Origin: an uncultured Candidatus Melainabacteria bacterium
Lineage (GTDB): Bacteria > Cyanobacteriota > Vampirovibrionia > Gastranaerophilales > Gastranaerophilaceae
Reading direction: 5' to 3'
Length of the DNA: 64,000 nt
Assembly: GCA_932182025.1 (NCBI GenBank)
Contig: CAKNXK010000010.1
Coordinates: forward strand, 1-64,000
The notes under the pieces: generated by a model
What the model saw: only the letters and a program-made list of their open reading frames with translations
Database searches by the model: none
Told to the model about the DNA's origin: nothing
Made by a program: the position numbers and the translations under genes
Shown: piece after piece, positions 56,295-64,000 of the stretch
How positions within the stretch are numbered: the first letter of the stretch is position 1
Layout: each line of letters opens with the position of its first letter

Positions 56295-57266
56295 CTAAAA
56301 ATAATTCCTTAACAATTCGTGCATCTCGTCATACACATCTGTTATTTTAACACAAATATTGTCTTTTATTGTTCCCGGACGGGCAAAAAATTTCTTTTCG
56401 CCATTAACTTTTACAACCAAATCGTCCTGAACCTTATTATCAAGTTTAATAATATCACCCTCTGTTAACTGTAAAAAGTCATCAAGAGTAATACTGCAAG
56501 AACCAAATTGAACTCTTAAATCCACATTTGAAGAATTCAATTTAGAAATCATTTTTAATCGTTCTTCATTAGAAGCGACAAGACCTTTTGTCTGGAAAAT
56601 ATGCTGTGTGCTTAAATGTCCCAAAACAGTTTCCAAAACAGGATAAGGGAAGCATAAGCTGAACAATCCGAAATGTTTGCCTGCAACCTGAACCTCAAAA
56701 GTCAAAAGCGCAACAATTTCGCCTGCTGTCGCAACCTGTATTGATTGATAATTATCATCAATACTTATAAACTTGCCTGTAACAGGAATAATTGTATTCC
56801 ATGAATCTTCCAAAGATTGAATAATAATATTAATGATTTTCTTTACAAGTGCTTTTTCAATATCAGTAAGCTCTTTCGAATTAGGGTCAACTGTTCCAAC
56901 CCCGCCAAGCATACGGTTTACAATGCAAGTCAAAACCTCAAAACTGATACCCAAAAGAATCTGACCCGACAATGGTTCAAACTCAAACACACCAACACTT
57001 ATTGGAGAAGGCATTGAGCGAACAAATTCTTCATAAGTAAGCTGGTCAACAGAAACAATTTCAATCTCAACCCTCATACGCAAATAACCGCTCAAGATAA
57101 GAGAAATTGCCTTAGAGAATTCTCTGTGAATATCTCTCAAGGCTCTAAGGTTATCTTTAGAGAATTTATCAGGACGTCTAAAGTTATAAAGCTTATAACT
57201 CTTATGTTCCGCTTCATCAAATTCATCTATATCTGCTTGATTTATTAAATCGTTTTTGTCTGACAT
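56295..57266 (-). CDS. fliM: Flagellar motor switch protein FliM
   Basis: The 323-residue C-ring protein has the N-terminal YNFRRPDKFSKDNLRALRDIH, the middle CheC-like domain with VGVFEFEPLSGQILLGIS, NRMLGGVG and DSWNTIIPV, and a C-terminal SpoA domain. The CheY-binding peptide at the very N-terminus (LSQxEIDxLL) reads LINQADIDEF and is altered. FliM sets rotation direction with FliG and FliN. It is preceded by fliL and followed by fliN. A fliG gene is not in the window. Confidence 0.96.
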   Translation of the reverse strand: MSDKNDLINQADIDEFDEAEHKSYKLYNFRRPDKFSKDNLRALRDIHREFSKAISLILSGYLRMRVEIEIVSVDQLTYEEFVRSMPSPISVGVFEFEPLSGQILLGISFEVLTCIVNRMLGGVGTVDPNSKELTDIEKALVKKIINIIIQSLEDSWNTIIPVTGKFISIDDNYQSIQVATAGEIVALLTFEVQVAGKHFGLFSLCFPYPVLETVLGHLSTQHIFQTKGLVASNEERLKMISKLNSSNVDLRVQFGSCSITLDDFLQLTEGDIIKLDNKVQDDLVVKVNGEKKFFARPGTIKDNICVKITDVYDEMHELLRNYF

Positions 57267-57275
57267 CTTCTGTAC

Positions 57276-57866
57276 CTATTGGATAATAAACTGTCCAAAA
57301 CTTACTCTTAATACTTCTCTTTCTCCTGCAAGAATTGAATTAATATCATTAGCAATTTGTTCCTTTGCTAATTCTTTACCGGCAGCAGAAGCAAGTTCTG
57401 ATGATGTTTTGCTTGAGAGATTAGTAATAACTGCATCTCTGATTGCAGGCTTGAACTGTGCCATTTCTTTTTGAATAGCTTCCATAGGATCAGCAGGAGC
57501 AGGAGCTTCGCCGTGGCCATGTCCGCCGCTCTTAGCCGGCTCTTCCTTAGCAAAATCGGTATCTTTTTGTGAAACTTCGATTGCAACGTTTACTTTCAAA
57601 TATTTTTTCTGAGCCTCGTCACAAAGGTTCAAAATAAAATCACCTAAATCAACAATTATTCCTCTTTCAATTTCATCACCTTCGTCACCTTCATCAAGCT
57701 CTTCTTGTGAAATTTGAATATTTGCAATCTTTTTGGTCATCATATTATCCATTATTAAATAAAAAACACCTGTAAATACCAAAAACATTATAATCATAGA
57801 TGCTAAGTTTGTTATCAAAATTTTGTTAATGGTACTTCCATCTTTCATTTGCTCGTTATCAGCCAT
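57276..57866 (-). CDS. fliL: Flagellar basal-body-associated protein FliL
   Basis: The 196-residue protein has one membrane helix (residues about 14-36), an acidic linker, VDLGDFILNLCDEAQKKYLKVNVAIEV as the start of the periplasmic stomatin-like domain, and the final VLRVSFGQFIIQ typical of FliL. An insertion rich in Gly/His/Ala/Pro (GGHGHGEAPAPADP) near residue 118 is unusual. FliL supports stators around the motor. It follows the MotB-like gene by 1 base. Confidence 0.9.
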   Translation of the reverse strand: MADNEQMKDGSTINKILITNLASMIIMFLVFTGVFYLIMDNMMTKKIANIQISQEELDEGDEGDEIERGIIVDLGDFILNLCDEAQKKYLKVNVAIEVSQKDTDFAKEEPAKSGGHGHGEAPAPADPMEAIQKEMAQFKPAIRDAVITNLSSKTSSELASAAGKELAKEQIANDINSILAGEREVLRVSFGQFIIQ

Positions 57867-57867
57867 A

Positions 57868-58401
57868 CTATTCTCCGTTTACGTCACATAATATCATTAT
57901 ATCAACTCTGTTTACATAATTACCACCATTATTTGATGTATTCTTTGGTGGTAAAAACTCCCCAAAACCTACAGAGTGGATTTTGTTTCGAGCAAGCTTC
58001 CCCTTTGGTATAAGCATAACTGACTCGATATTATTTGCAATCAGTGTCGAAATCTCCCATCTTTTATGCTCTATGGCGCATTCTTTTGGAATTTCATTTA
58101 CATGCACTTCTATTATAACAGGATTATTCATTTTTGCCAAAAATTGTTCTATATATCTTACTTTTTTATACGTATCAGAACTCAAACTCTTGCAATCATT
58201 ACTAATATCAAGGATTTCAAACCTTAATAAAAGCCCGTGCGGGTCTTTTATAACAAGAATCGGTGAATTTTCAAAATATTTTATTGCATTAGAATACAAA
58301 TCCAAGATACATCCGTCATTAAGAATATAAAGATATTCCTGTGCAAAACAGGTCTGAATTGTAAACAATATTAAGAAAAAGATTTTAAAAAAACATTTCA
58401 T
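57868..58401 (-). CDS. Secreted OmpA/MotB C-terminal-domain-like protein in the flagellar operon
   Basis: The 177-residue protein has a signal peptide (MKCFFKIFFLILFTIQTCFA) and a domain laid out like OmpA/MotB: ILVIKDPHGLLLRFEIL, VIIEVHVNEIPKECAIEHKRWEIS (compare the GHTDxxGxxxxNxxLSxxRA region), LIANNIESVMLIPKGKLARNKIHSVGFGE, and NRVDIMIL in place of NRRVEI. It lacks MotB's membrane helix and plug and so is not a full stator subunit; it may bind peptidoglycan next to the motor. It heads the fliL-fliM-fliN operon, divergent from a histidine kinase. Confidence 0.65.
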   Translation of the reverse strand: MKCFFKIFFLILFTIQTCFAQEYLYILNDGCILDLYSNAIKYFENSPILVIKDPHGLLLRFEILDISNDCKSLSSDTYKKVRYIEQFLAKMNNPVIIEVHVNEIPKECAIEHKRWEISTLIANNIESVMLIPKGKLARNKIHSVGFGEFLPPKNTSNNGGNYVNRVDIMILCDVNGE

Positions 58402-58471
58402 TGTAATATAATTTATGATTTTTACACTAAAATAAATTGCACTGTCGGGTGGAGTAGATTATAATATTGCT

Positions 58472-60121
58472 ATGGGGAAGTTTGATTTATTTAATAAGTT
58501 CAACAGTGCTGTTATTGTTGTTAATGCAAAAAAAGAAGTCGTTTTTAGAAACAATGTTTTCAAACGCGTTTTTTCTGATTTTGAAAATCTTAAAAAATTT
58601 TCACACAAACTTAATTATGAAGTTTGTGCTTTAATAAGCAATAATGTAGAAGTGCACTCTCCTATTATGCAGGCAATTGACTCCCCAGAGGACTTTTCTG
58701 CTCATGTTCTATATCAAACATCGGGGAATGAATACTCATACTATGATATGATTTCTACAAAAAAACATAACCACATAATAGCTGTATTCACAGATGTTAC
58801 TGCAAAAGTTGGTTTAGAAAAATCTCTTTTGAGAAATCAATCTTACCAAAAAAAGATTACGTTATTAGAAAACGAAAACAAGAACCTGTCAAAAGTAAAA
58901 CAACAAGCACAATCACAAGCAATGAAACTTTTGCTGCTTAATAATATTTCTAATATCATTAGAAGCTCTGTCGATACTTCAGTTATTTTATCATCCGCTC
59001 TTGATGAATTATCAAACCTTTTTGCAGGATTTAGAGCTTATTATGCGGTTTATTCAAAAGATATGCAAGCATACATTATAAACGAATCCCTTCATAAAAA
59101 AGATATTGGCAGAAAAATAACTTTTGACAAAGCTACTGAAAAATCAATTTCTTACGCAAAAGTTTTTGTTTCATCCTGCATGAAAGAATTTTCAGAAGCA
59201 AAACCGTTTAACGAACTTGTACAAAGAGTTGTTCTTCCAATTTATCATCTAAATAACAGACTCGGAGTTATTGTTCTTTTAACAAAACAAAAAACAAAAC
59301 TTGATGACGCTCTTGAAGTCCTTGACGGAGTTTCAACCCAATTAGGAAACGCAATTATTCAATCCGAATTATACAAAAAAGATGCGAGAATGGTTAAAGA
59401 ATTAACTAAAACTTTAAAAGAACTTCAAGACACACAACTAAAACTTATTAACTCAGAAAAAATGGCTTCTCTCGGTCAATTGGTAGCAGGCGTTGCACAC
59501 GAAATTAATACGCCTGTTGCTTCTATTAAATCAAATAACGAAATTGCAACTAAACTTATTTCAAAAATAGAAGATAAAGACATTGGAGAACTTTTACAAG
59601 AAATTAATTCAATTGATAAAGAAGCAATAGCAAGGATAAACCGACTTGTAGTTTCTCTGAGAAAATTTGTACGTTTAGATGAAGCAGAATTACAAGATGC
59701 AGATATTAATAAAGAACTCGACTTAACTCTTGATTTAATTCGTCATGAAACAAAAAATCGAATAACTATTGTAAAAAATTATGGAGAACTTCCACCGATC
59801 AAATGTTATCCGAATATGCTCAATCAGGTATTTATGAATATTCTTGTTAATGCTGCACACGCAATAGAAAAAGAAGGAACAATTACTATTGACACAAGTT
59901 ATCACAATGGTGAATTAAAAGTAAAAATTAAAGATACGGGTTGCGGAATAAAGGAACCGGATAAAATTTTCTTTGCTGGCTACACAACAAAGGGAGTAGG
60001 TGTTGGAACAGGCTTAGGACTTGCCATTTCACAAAAAATAATTGAAAAACATCAAGGAAAAATTGAAGTTAATACAAAACTCGGAGAGGGAAGCGAATTT
60101 ATTATTACTATCCAAGGATAG
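58472..60121 (+). CDS. Soluble histidine kinase with PAS-like and GAF-like sensors
   Basis: The 549-residue protein has no membrane helix. Residues about 10-110 look PAS-like (AVIVVNAKKEVVFRNNVF), 150-310 GAF-like (LDELSNLFAGFRAYYAVY ... RLGVIVLLTK), then a coiled coil, HisKA with SLGQLVAGVAHEINTPVASI (His343) and HATPase with NQVFMNILVNAAHAIEKEG and TGLGLAISQKII. It is like NtrB-type cytosolic kinases. No response regulator is adjacent. The start, ATGGGGAAG, lies 70 bases from the divergent flagellar operon, so flagellar control is possible. Confidence 0.88.
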   Translation: MGKFDLFNKFNSAVIVVNAKKEVVFRNNVFKRVFSDFENLKKFSHKLNYEVCALISNNVEVHSPIMQAIDSPEDFSAHVLYQTSGNEYSYYDMISTKKHNHIIAVFTDVTAKVGLEKSLLRNQSYQKKITLLENENKNLSKVKQQAQSQAMKLLLLNNISNIIRSSVDTSVILSSALDELSNLFAGFRAYYAVYSKDMQAYIINESLHKKDIGRKITFDKATEKSISYAKVFVSSCMKEFSEAKPFNELVQRVVLPIYHLNNRLGVIVLLTKQKTKLDDALEVLDGVSTQLGNAIIQSELYKKDARMVKELTKTLKELQDTQLKLINSEKMASLGQLVAGVAHEINTPVASIKSNNEIATKLISKIEDKDIGELLQEINSIDKEAIARINRLVVSLRKFVRLDEAELQDADINKELDLTLDLIRHETKNRITIVKNYGELPPIKCYPNMLNQVFMNILVNAAHAIEKEGTITIDTSYHNGELKVKIKDTGCGIKEPDKIFFAGYTTKGVGVGTGLGLAISQKIIEKHQGKIEVNTKLGEGSEFIITIQG

Positions 60122-60252
60122 TAGCAATTATTAAGTTTCTTAAAGCGCTGTTTTTCTTGATATAACTAAGTTTGAACAAAATCACAAATCAAATGATAAT
60201 TAATTTTTGTAAAAATATCCGACAGAGTAGTAAAGAATATGAGAAAATATGG

Positions 60253-60303
60253 TATACTAGCAGTACGAAATAAATAAGTGTACTTTTTACCCTTAAAAGG
60301 GTA
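60253..60303 (+). promoter_or_regulatory. Extended -10 promoter and TACCCTT inverted repeat before the HEAT gene
   Basis: TGGTATACT gives an extended -10 (TATACT at 60253-60258). TACCCTT-AA-AAGGGTA (60288-60303) follows 30 bases on, within a leader of about 150 bases. The gap from 60122 to 60416 holds nothing else that I recognise; the sequence is AT-rich. Confidence 0.45.
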
Positions 60304-60416
60304 TTGTAACAAAAACTTAATAAAGAAATTGAAAAAGGCAATTTTTTATAAAAACAAAACTTTATAATCTTGTGTAGAAGTTAGATAATTTTATTTGCAT
60401 ATCGGAGGTAAAGTGT

Positions 60417-61274
60417 ATGGCAATAACAGTTAACGGCAAAAAGAAACAAGTTAAAAAAACTTTCCAAGAACTTATCAATGATTTAATGTCATCAAGTTCA
60501 GAAAAAGTTAGATATAATGCTGCCCGCGTTTTAGGCGAAATGGGCGACTCTAAAGCCGTTGAACCGTTAATTGATGTTCTTAAGAATGACAAAAACGGTT
60601 CTGTTCGTTTATACGCTGCTCGTGCTTTGGGCGAATTGGGTGATTGCAAGGCTACAGAACACTTAATCGAATCATTACGCGAAGACAGAAACGTAGACGT
60701 TAGAGTTCGTGCAGCTCGTGCACTCGGTCGTTTAGGCGGTAAAATCGTTGTTGAACCGCTTGTTGAAGCATTAAACGACGAAAATTCTCAAGTTTGTATC
60801 ACAGCAACAGATGCTCTTATTGAAATCGGTGATGTTGCTACAGATGCATTAATGAAATCATTAGACCACGAAAAAGTAAATGTTCGTTGTGACGCAACTC
60901 GTGCTCTTGGTGAAATCGGCAACAAAAAATGCGTGGATAAAATCATTAATATGTTATACGATGAATGGGTTAACGTAAGAATTTATGCAGTAACTTCATT
61001 AGGTAAATTAAATGATACAAAAGCAGTTCCTGCTCTAATTGATGTTATGAAAAACCGTTCAGAAAATGACTTAGTAAGAGCTGGTGCAGCAGCTGCATTA
61101 GGCGTACTTCGTGACCAACGTGCTCTTCTTCCATTACGTGAATTGATTATGGAAGCTGAAGAGTTAGGTGAACTTGAAGATACAGCTCTTAAATCTTTCA
61201 AAAAGATTATGGCAGCTAACTGGCAAGCTATTCCTGGAGCTAATCAGCAACAGAAAAAACCTGCTACAGTTTAG
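60417..61274 (+). CDS. HEAT-repeat protein (PBS-lyase type repeats)
   Basis: The 285-residue protein is built of about eight HEAT repeats of about 31 residues, each like VRYNAARVLGEMGDSKAVEPL or VRLYAARALGELGD, from residue 25 to about 250, ending in a Gln/Lys-rich tail. Such repeats form an alpha solenoid for protein binding. In cyanobacteria they occur in phycobilin lyases (CpcE/F) and many unknown proteins; no bilin-binding role is likely here without phycobilisomes. GGAGG precedes the start by 9 bases. Its long leader and own terminator suggest separate control. Confidence 0.9.
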   Translation: MAITVNGKKKQVKKTFQELINDLMSSSSEKVRYNAARVLGEMGDSKAVEPLIDVLKNDKNGSVRLYAARALGELGDCKATEHLIESLREDRNVDVRVRAARALGRLGGKIVVEPLVEALNDENSQVCITATDALIEIGDVATDALMKSLDHEKVNVRCDATRALGEIGNKKCVDKIINMLYDEWVNVRIYAVTSLGKLNDTKAVPALIDVMKNRSENDLVRAGAAAALGVLRDQRALLPLRELIMEAEELGELEDTALKSFKKIMAANWQAIPGANQQQKKPATV

Positions 61275-61292
61275 GAAAATATTTAACAATAC

Positions 61293-61325
61293 AAAGGGTC
61301 GGTTGATTTCATCAACCGACCCTTT
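61293..61325 (+). terminator. Strong intrinsic terminator
   Basis: A 15-bp perfect stem (61293-61307 with 61311-61325, AAAGGGTCGGTTGAT and its complement) with loop TTC ends in TTTT. It follows the HEAT-repeat gene and lies directly before the ABC permease. Confidence 0.93.
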
Positions 61326-61337
61326 TATAATAAACGT

Positions 61338-62210
61338 ATGAATTACTACAAAAAATACTCGCCATATTTATTTTTGCTTCCCGCAGCGGCAGTGTTGATT
61401 GTTTTCTTTTTTATACCGTTTTTTCAAACGATTGGATTAAGTTTTTTTGATTATTCTTCCAGCATTTATCATCCGACTTTTAATGGGATTGATAACTATA
61501 CAAAACTTTTTAAAGAACCAATTTTTTACAAAGTAATGTTTAATACCTTTATGTATCTTGTAATAGCGGTTCCTTTTATTGTTATATTTCCTCTATTTTT
61601 GGCTATATTAATCAACCAAAAAATCAGAGGAGTGACATTATATAAGATACTTATTTATCTTCCTGTAATTGTTTCAATTGTTGTTGCAGCAATTGCTTTT
61701 AAATGGCTTTATTCAACACAAGGAGTTTTAAACTACCTTTTATCTCTTTTGCATATTGCGCCAATCGGCTGGCTAACTGACACAAAATGGGCGTTATTTT
61801 CAGTTGCGGTTGTAACCATTTGGAAAGGGGTCGGGTATTATATGATGATTTATCTTTCATCATTAATGAGCGTTCCTCAAGATTTGTATGAAGCCTGTGA
61901 TATTGACGGTGCAAGTTTTTTACAAAAACATTTGACCGTAACAATTCCGCATATTATGCCAACAATCGCTCTTGTTTCTACAATCAGTACAATTTCTGCA
62001 ATGAAGGTTTTTGCAGAGATTTATGTTATGACAAAAGGCGGACCTTTGAATTCTTCAAAAACAATTGTTTATTATATTTATGAACGCGCATTTGAAAACC
62101 TTGATTTAGGCTACGCATCAGCTCTTGCGGTTGTCTTGCTTGTAGTGGTTATGATATTTTCGTTAATAAATATCTTGTGTTTTGAACGTAACAAATATGG
62201 TGATATTTAA
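61338..62210 (+). CDS. ABC transporter permease, MalF/UgpA type
   Basis: The 290-residue protein has six membrane helices and the EAA loop near its C-terminal third: LYEACDIDGASFLQKHLTVTIPHIMPT. The N-terminal SPYLFLLPAAAVLIVFFFIPFF is typical of sugar ABC permeases of the MalF/UgpA/LacF group. Its MalG-like partner, ATPase and binding protein are not adjacent; the only candidate binding protein in the window is at 2080. It overlaps the next gene by one base. There is almost no leader (12 bases) after the strong terminator, so the promoter may lie within or before it. Confidence 0.9.
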   Translation: MNYYKKYSPYLFLLPAAAVLIVFFFIPFFQTIGLSFFDYSSSIYHPTFNGIDNYTKLFKEPIFYKVMFNTFMYLVIAVPFIVIFPLFLAILINQKIRGVTLYKILIYLPVIVSIVVAAIAFKWLYSTQGVLNYLLSLLHIAPIGWLTDTKWALFSVAVVTIWKGVGYYMMIYLSSLMSVPQDLYEACDIDGASFLQKHLTVTIPHIMPTIALVSTISTISAMKVFAEIYVMTKGGPLNSSKTIVYYIYERAFENLDLGYASALAVVLLVVVMIFSLINILCFERNKYGDI

Positions 62211-63223
62211 TGAAAATCCTTGTTATAACAGATTTATATCCTATAAAAAAGGATGAAAAATATACTCCGCACACAATAGAAACTTTTGTTAAAAACTGGC
62301 AAAAACTCGGACATGAAGTCAAAGTTATTAAACCAAATTTTTTACTAAATTCTTTTTTAAGACAAAAACCTTACTACCCAAATGGAGCTTATGGAAATAT
62401 AGAAAACATTAATTTTATTACACCGTTTTGGGGAAAAATCAAAACTTCATTTGCCCCTGACATTGTAATAGCGCACATGCCAAGCGGAATTTTATACGCT
62501 GATAAATTAGGATTACCGTTTTGTGCAGCAGTTCATGCTTCAGATATAGAAGTTTTAACAAAACCAATTTACAGATTTCATTTTAAACCAAGACTGGAAA
62601 AAGCTTATAAAAATGCAATGAAAATTGCGTGTCGTTCAGAAGTTTTAAAACAAAAGTTTCTAAAACTTTATCCTGAGTTTAAAGAAAAAACTTTTGTTGC
62701 TCCATCCGGCATAAACGGTGCAATTAAAAGAGTTTGGTCAAACAATAATAAAATAAAAGTATTAACCTGCGGGCAATTTATCAAACGAAAACATATTGAT
62801 GATGTAATTCTAGCCTGCAAAAATTTTGAGAATCTTGAACTCACCGTGATTGGTTCAGGCAAAGAGAAAATGCCTGATGGCGCGTTTTTTACGGGACAGT
62901 TACCGCACAAAGATGTCTTAGAAAAAATGCGCGAATCCGATATTTTTATACTTCCTAGCGAAAATGAAACCTTCGGAATGGTTTATCTTGAAGCAATGGC
63001 GTCAGGATGTATAACCGTTTGCAGAAAAGGAGACGGAATTGATGGGATTATTAAAGACGGTGAAAATGGATTTGTCTGTACTGATGTAAATGAAGTTCTG
63101 AAAAAAATTCTTATTTACACCGACAAAAACAAAATCCTTGAAAACAGCTTCAATACTGTTTTAAACTTAACAGAAGAAAAAACCGCGGAAAATTATCTAA
63201 GTAATATTATCAACCAAAACTAA
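62210..63223 (+). CDS. Glycosyltransferase, family 4 (GT-B fold)
   Basis: The 337-residue enzyme begins ILVITDLYPIKKDEKYTPHTIETF and has the donor-binding second domain with VLTCGQFIKRKHIDDVI and ILPSENETFGMVYLEAMASG, including the EX7E motif. It moves a sugar from a nucleotide donor, likely for a surface glycan or glycolipid. Its ATG overlaps the permease stop (TAATG), so the two are translated together, which is odd for a transport and a transferase gene and may suggest glycolipid or glycan handling. Confidence 0.9.
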   Translation: MKILVITDLYPIKKDEKYTPHTIETFVKNWQKLGHEVKVIKPNFLLNSFLRQKPYYPNGAYGNIENINFITPFWGKIKTSFAPDIVIAHMPSGILYADKLGLPFCAAVHASDIEVLTKPIYRFHFKPRLEKAYKNAMKIACRSEVLKQKFLKLYPEFKEKTFVAPSGINGAIKRVWSNNNKIKVLTCGQFIKRKHIDDVILACKNFENLELTVIGSGKEKMPDGAFFTGQLPHKDVLEKMRESDIFILPSENETFGMVYLEAMASGCITVCRKGDGIDGIIKDGENGFVCTDVNEVLKKILIYTDKNKILENSFNTVLNLTEEKTAENYLSNIINQN

Positions 63224-63315
63224 ACTAAATGGTAATTTATCTCTTAAAGGAACCCATTACAATTTTTATACGGGGAAAAGAAATAATTCATTTACCCCAA
63301 TGGAGATATGTTATT

Positions 63316-63618
63316 ATGGAAAACTTTCAGAATAAATACCTTGAAATCAAAAATATTAATAAAGATATTGTAAACTGGGTTGAAGATATCGCCGAAGAAA
63401 ACAATTGCAGAATTGAACGCAAAGAGTGGAAAAGCAAATACAACAGTTATGTTGTATATGACTATGAACCTTTTTGTTCGGAAGGGTTTGAGATAAATAT
63501 TCTATTGAGTTCTTTTGATATTTCATACCTCAATTTCATTAAGTATTTGTACAACGAAAAGCTATCAACAATAGATTATTTAAACAGCTGCATAAAAAGC
63601 CCTGCGATTAAGTTCTAA
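63316..63618 (+). CDS. Hypothetical acidic protein
   Basis: I do not recognise the family. From the ATG at 63316 the protein is 100 residues, soluble and acidic, starting MENFQNKYLEIKNINKDIVN with an aromatic-rich middle (YNSYVVYDYEPFCSEGFEI). GGAG lies 12-13 bases before this start. An ATG at 63229 in the same frame would add 29 hydrophobic and aromatic residues and stands 5 bases behind the glycosyltransferase, so it cannot be excluded. It is followed by the GntR-type gene after 20 bases. Confidence 0.5.
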   Translation: MENFQNKYLEIKNINKDIVNWVEDIAEENNCRIERKEWKSKYNSYVVYDYEPFCSEGFEINILLSSFDISYLNFIKYLYNEKLSTIDYLNSCIKSPAIKF

Positions 63619-63638
63619 TTTGTGGTAAAATTTCTGCT

Positions 63639-64000
63639 ATGGGACGAAGAATAACCGTAGCAGAAATGGCACCTCATATTCACAGTTTTATGCCTAATGA
63701 AAACAAGGTAAAAAAACTTGCGGACTGGCTTGCAAATTGGATAAAAACGGGATTGCAATCAAAAAAAATTGAGCCCGAAGATTTGCTGCCCGTTAAAGGA
63801 GACCTTGCCTGCCACATCGGAGTCAGCCAGGGAACTGTTCAAAGTGCTTACAGAATAGTAGAAGATTTAGGTTTAGTTGAATCAAAGCAAAGGATTGGAA
63901 CTTATATAAAAGCTTCTGATAAAAACTTTGAAAAGCTTACATCTAAACGCGAACTTGCAATTGAAATTATCAAAAAATATTTATTAGAAAATAAATATAA
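63639..64000 (+). CDS. GntR-type winged-helix regulator, cut by the window end
   Basis: The frame opens at 63639 and is still open at the last base, so only about 120 residues are seen. LADWLANWIKTGLQSKKIEPEDLLPVKGDLACHIGVSQGTVQSAYRIVEDLGLVESKQRIGTYI is split here as: helix LADWLANWIKTGL, then LLPVKGDLACHIGVSQGTVQ and YRIVEDLGLVESKQRIGTYI, the GntR winged helix with its wing. The effector domain and so the ligand cannot be seen. Confidence 0.8.
   Translation, partial: MGRRITVAEMAPHIHSFMPNENKVKKLADWLANWIKTGLQSKKIEPEDLLPVKGDLACHIGVSQGTVQSAYRIVEDLGLVESKQRIGTYIKASDKNFEKLTSKRELAIEIIKKYLLENKY

Overview
The window is AT-rich bacterial chromosome with short intergenic gaps and about 69 protein genes, one tRNA and several clear intrinsic terminators. 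The most likely source is a member of the Cyanobacteria-related Melainabacteria/Vampirovibrionia, for instance a gut Gastranaerophilales lineage. Four things point there. The genes for ATP synthase beta and epsilon form their own pair (atpD-atpC), as in cyanobacteria and plastids. There is a PBS-lyase-type HEAT-repeat protein and a cyanobacteria-like L34. Flagellar motor genes (fliL, fliM, fliN) and an outer-membrane porin show a motile, double-membraned cell. There is no photosynthesis or respiration gene, while a pyrophosphate-dependent phosphofructokinase and a formate/nitrite-type channel suit a fermenter. This assignment is inference from gene content, not a database match.

Layout. 1-13.1 kb: a processive glycosyltransferase and apt; a sugar-type binding lipoprotein; an AAA ATPase; a run of uridine-kinase-like gene, queD, uppP and deoC; then a radical SAM/SPASM protein, an SF2 helicase, a J-domain protein and a PspA homologue in one direction. 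13.1-20 kb: PPi-phosphofructokinase, acetyltransferase-like protein, ZIP transporter, YhaM-like HD nuclease, glnA, proC, rpmH. 19.6-20.9 kb: a small accessory cassette made of an S24 autocleaving-type repressor, a palindromic operator, a consensus promoter and small ORFs. 20.9-29.7 kb: DAHP synthase, a PFL-family protein, HxlR regulator and metal-dependent hydrolase, a very long AarF/ABC1-type protein, a CheD-like protein, tgt and ndk. 29.7-39.7 kb: tRNA with CAT anticodon beside a structured partial duplication, prfB with a programmed frameshift, tmk, a DUF3137-LemA-DUF3137 cluster, a lytic transglycosylase, a serpin-like secreted protein, an isolated FlhA-type cytoplasmic domain and a degenerate histidine phosphatase. 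39.7-50.6 kb: two-component pair, lipA, a degenerate M48 peptidase, a small XRE regulator with tandem operators, FNT channel, Porin O/P, nnrD, trmL, CDP-alcohol phosphatidyltransferase, oxidoreductase, rsmA. 50.6-64 kb: glutamate-cysteine ligase, atpD-atpC, hydrolase, aminotransferase, flagellar cluster, an orphan histidine kinase, HEAT protein, an ABC permease, a glycosyltransferase and a GntR-type regulator cut by the window end.

The most unusual signal is a roughly 75-80 base element found three times (5.3 kb, 6.4 kb and, inverted, 48.7 kb). Each copy has a perfect 7-bp stem whose sequence differs by compensatory changes, a 36-37 nt loop, and an identical octamer exactly 7 nt before the 3' arm. 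Two copies run into the start codons of unrelated genes through nearly identical leader tails. It behaves like a conserved RNA structure or a mobile 5'-leader and matches no RNA family I can name.

Other recurring themes are enzymes that kept a fold but lost catalytic residues (M48-like, histidine-phosphatase-like), single domains of larger machines (FlhA C-terminal domain, OmpA/MotB domain), and convergent gene pairs that share palindromic stop codons with no terminator between them.
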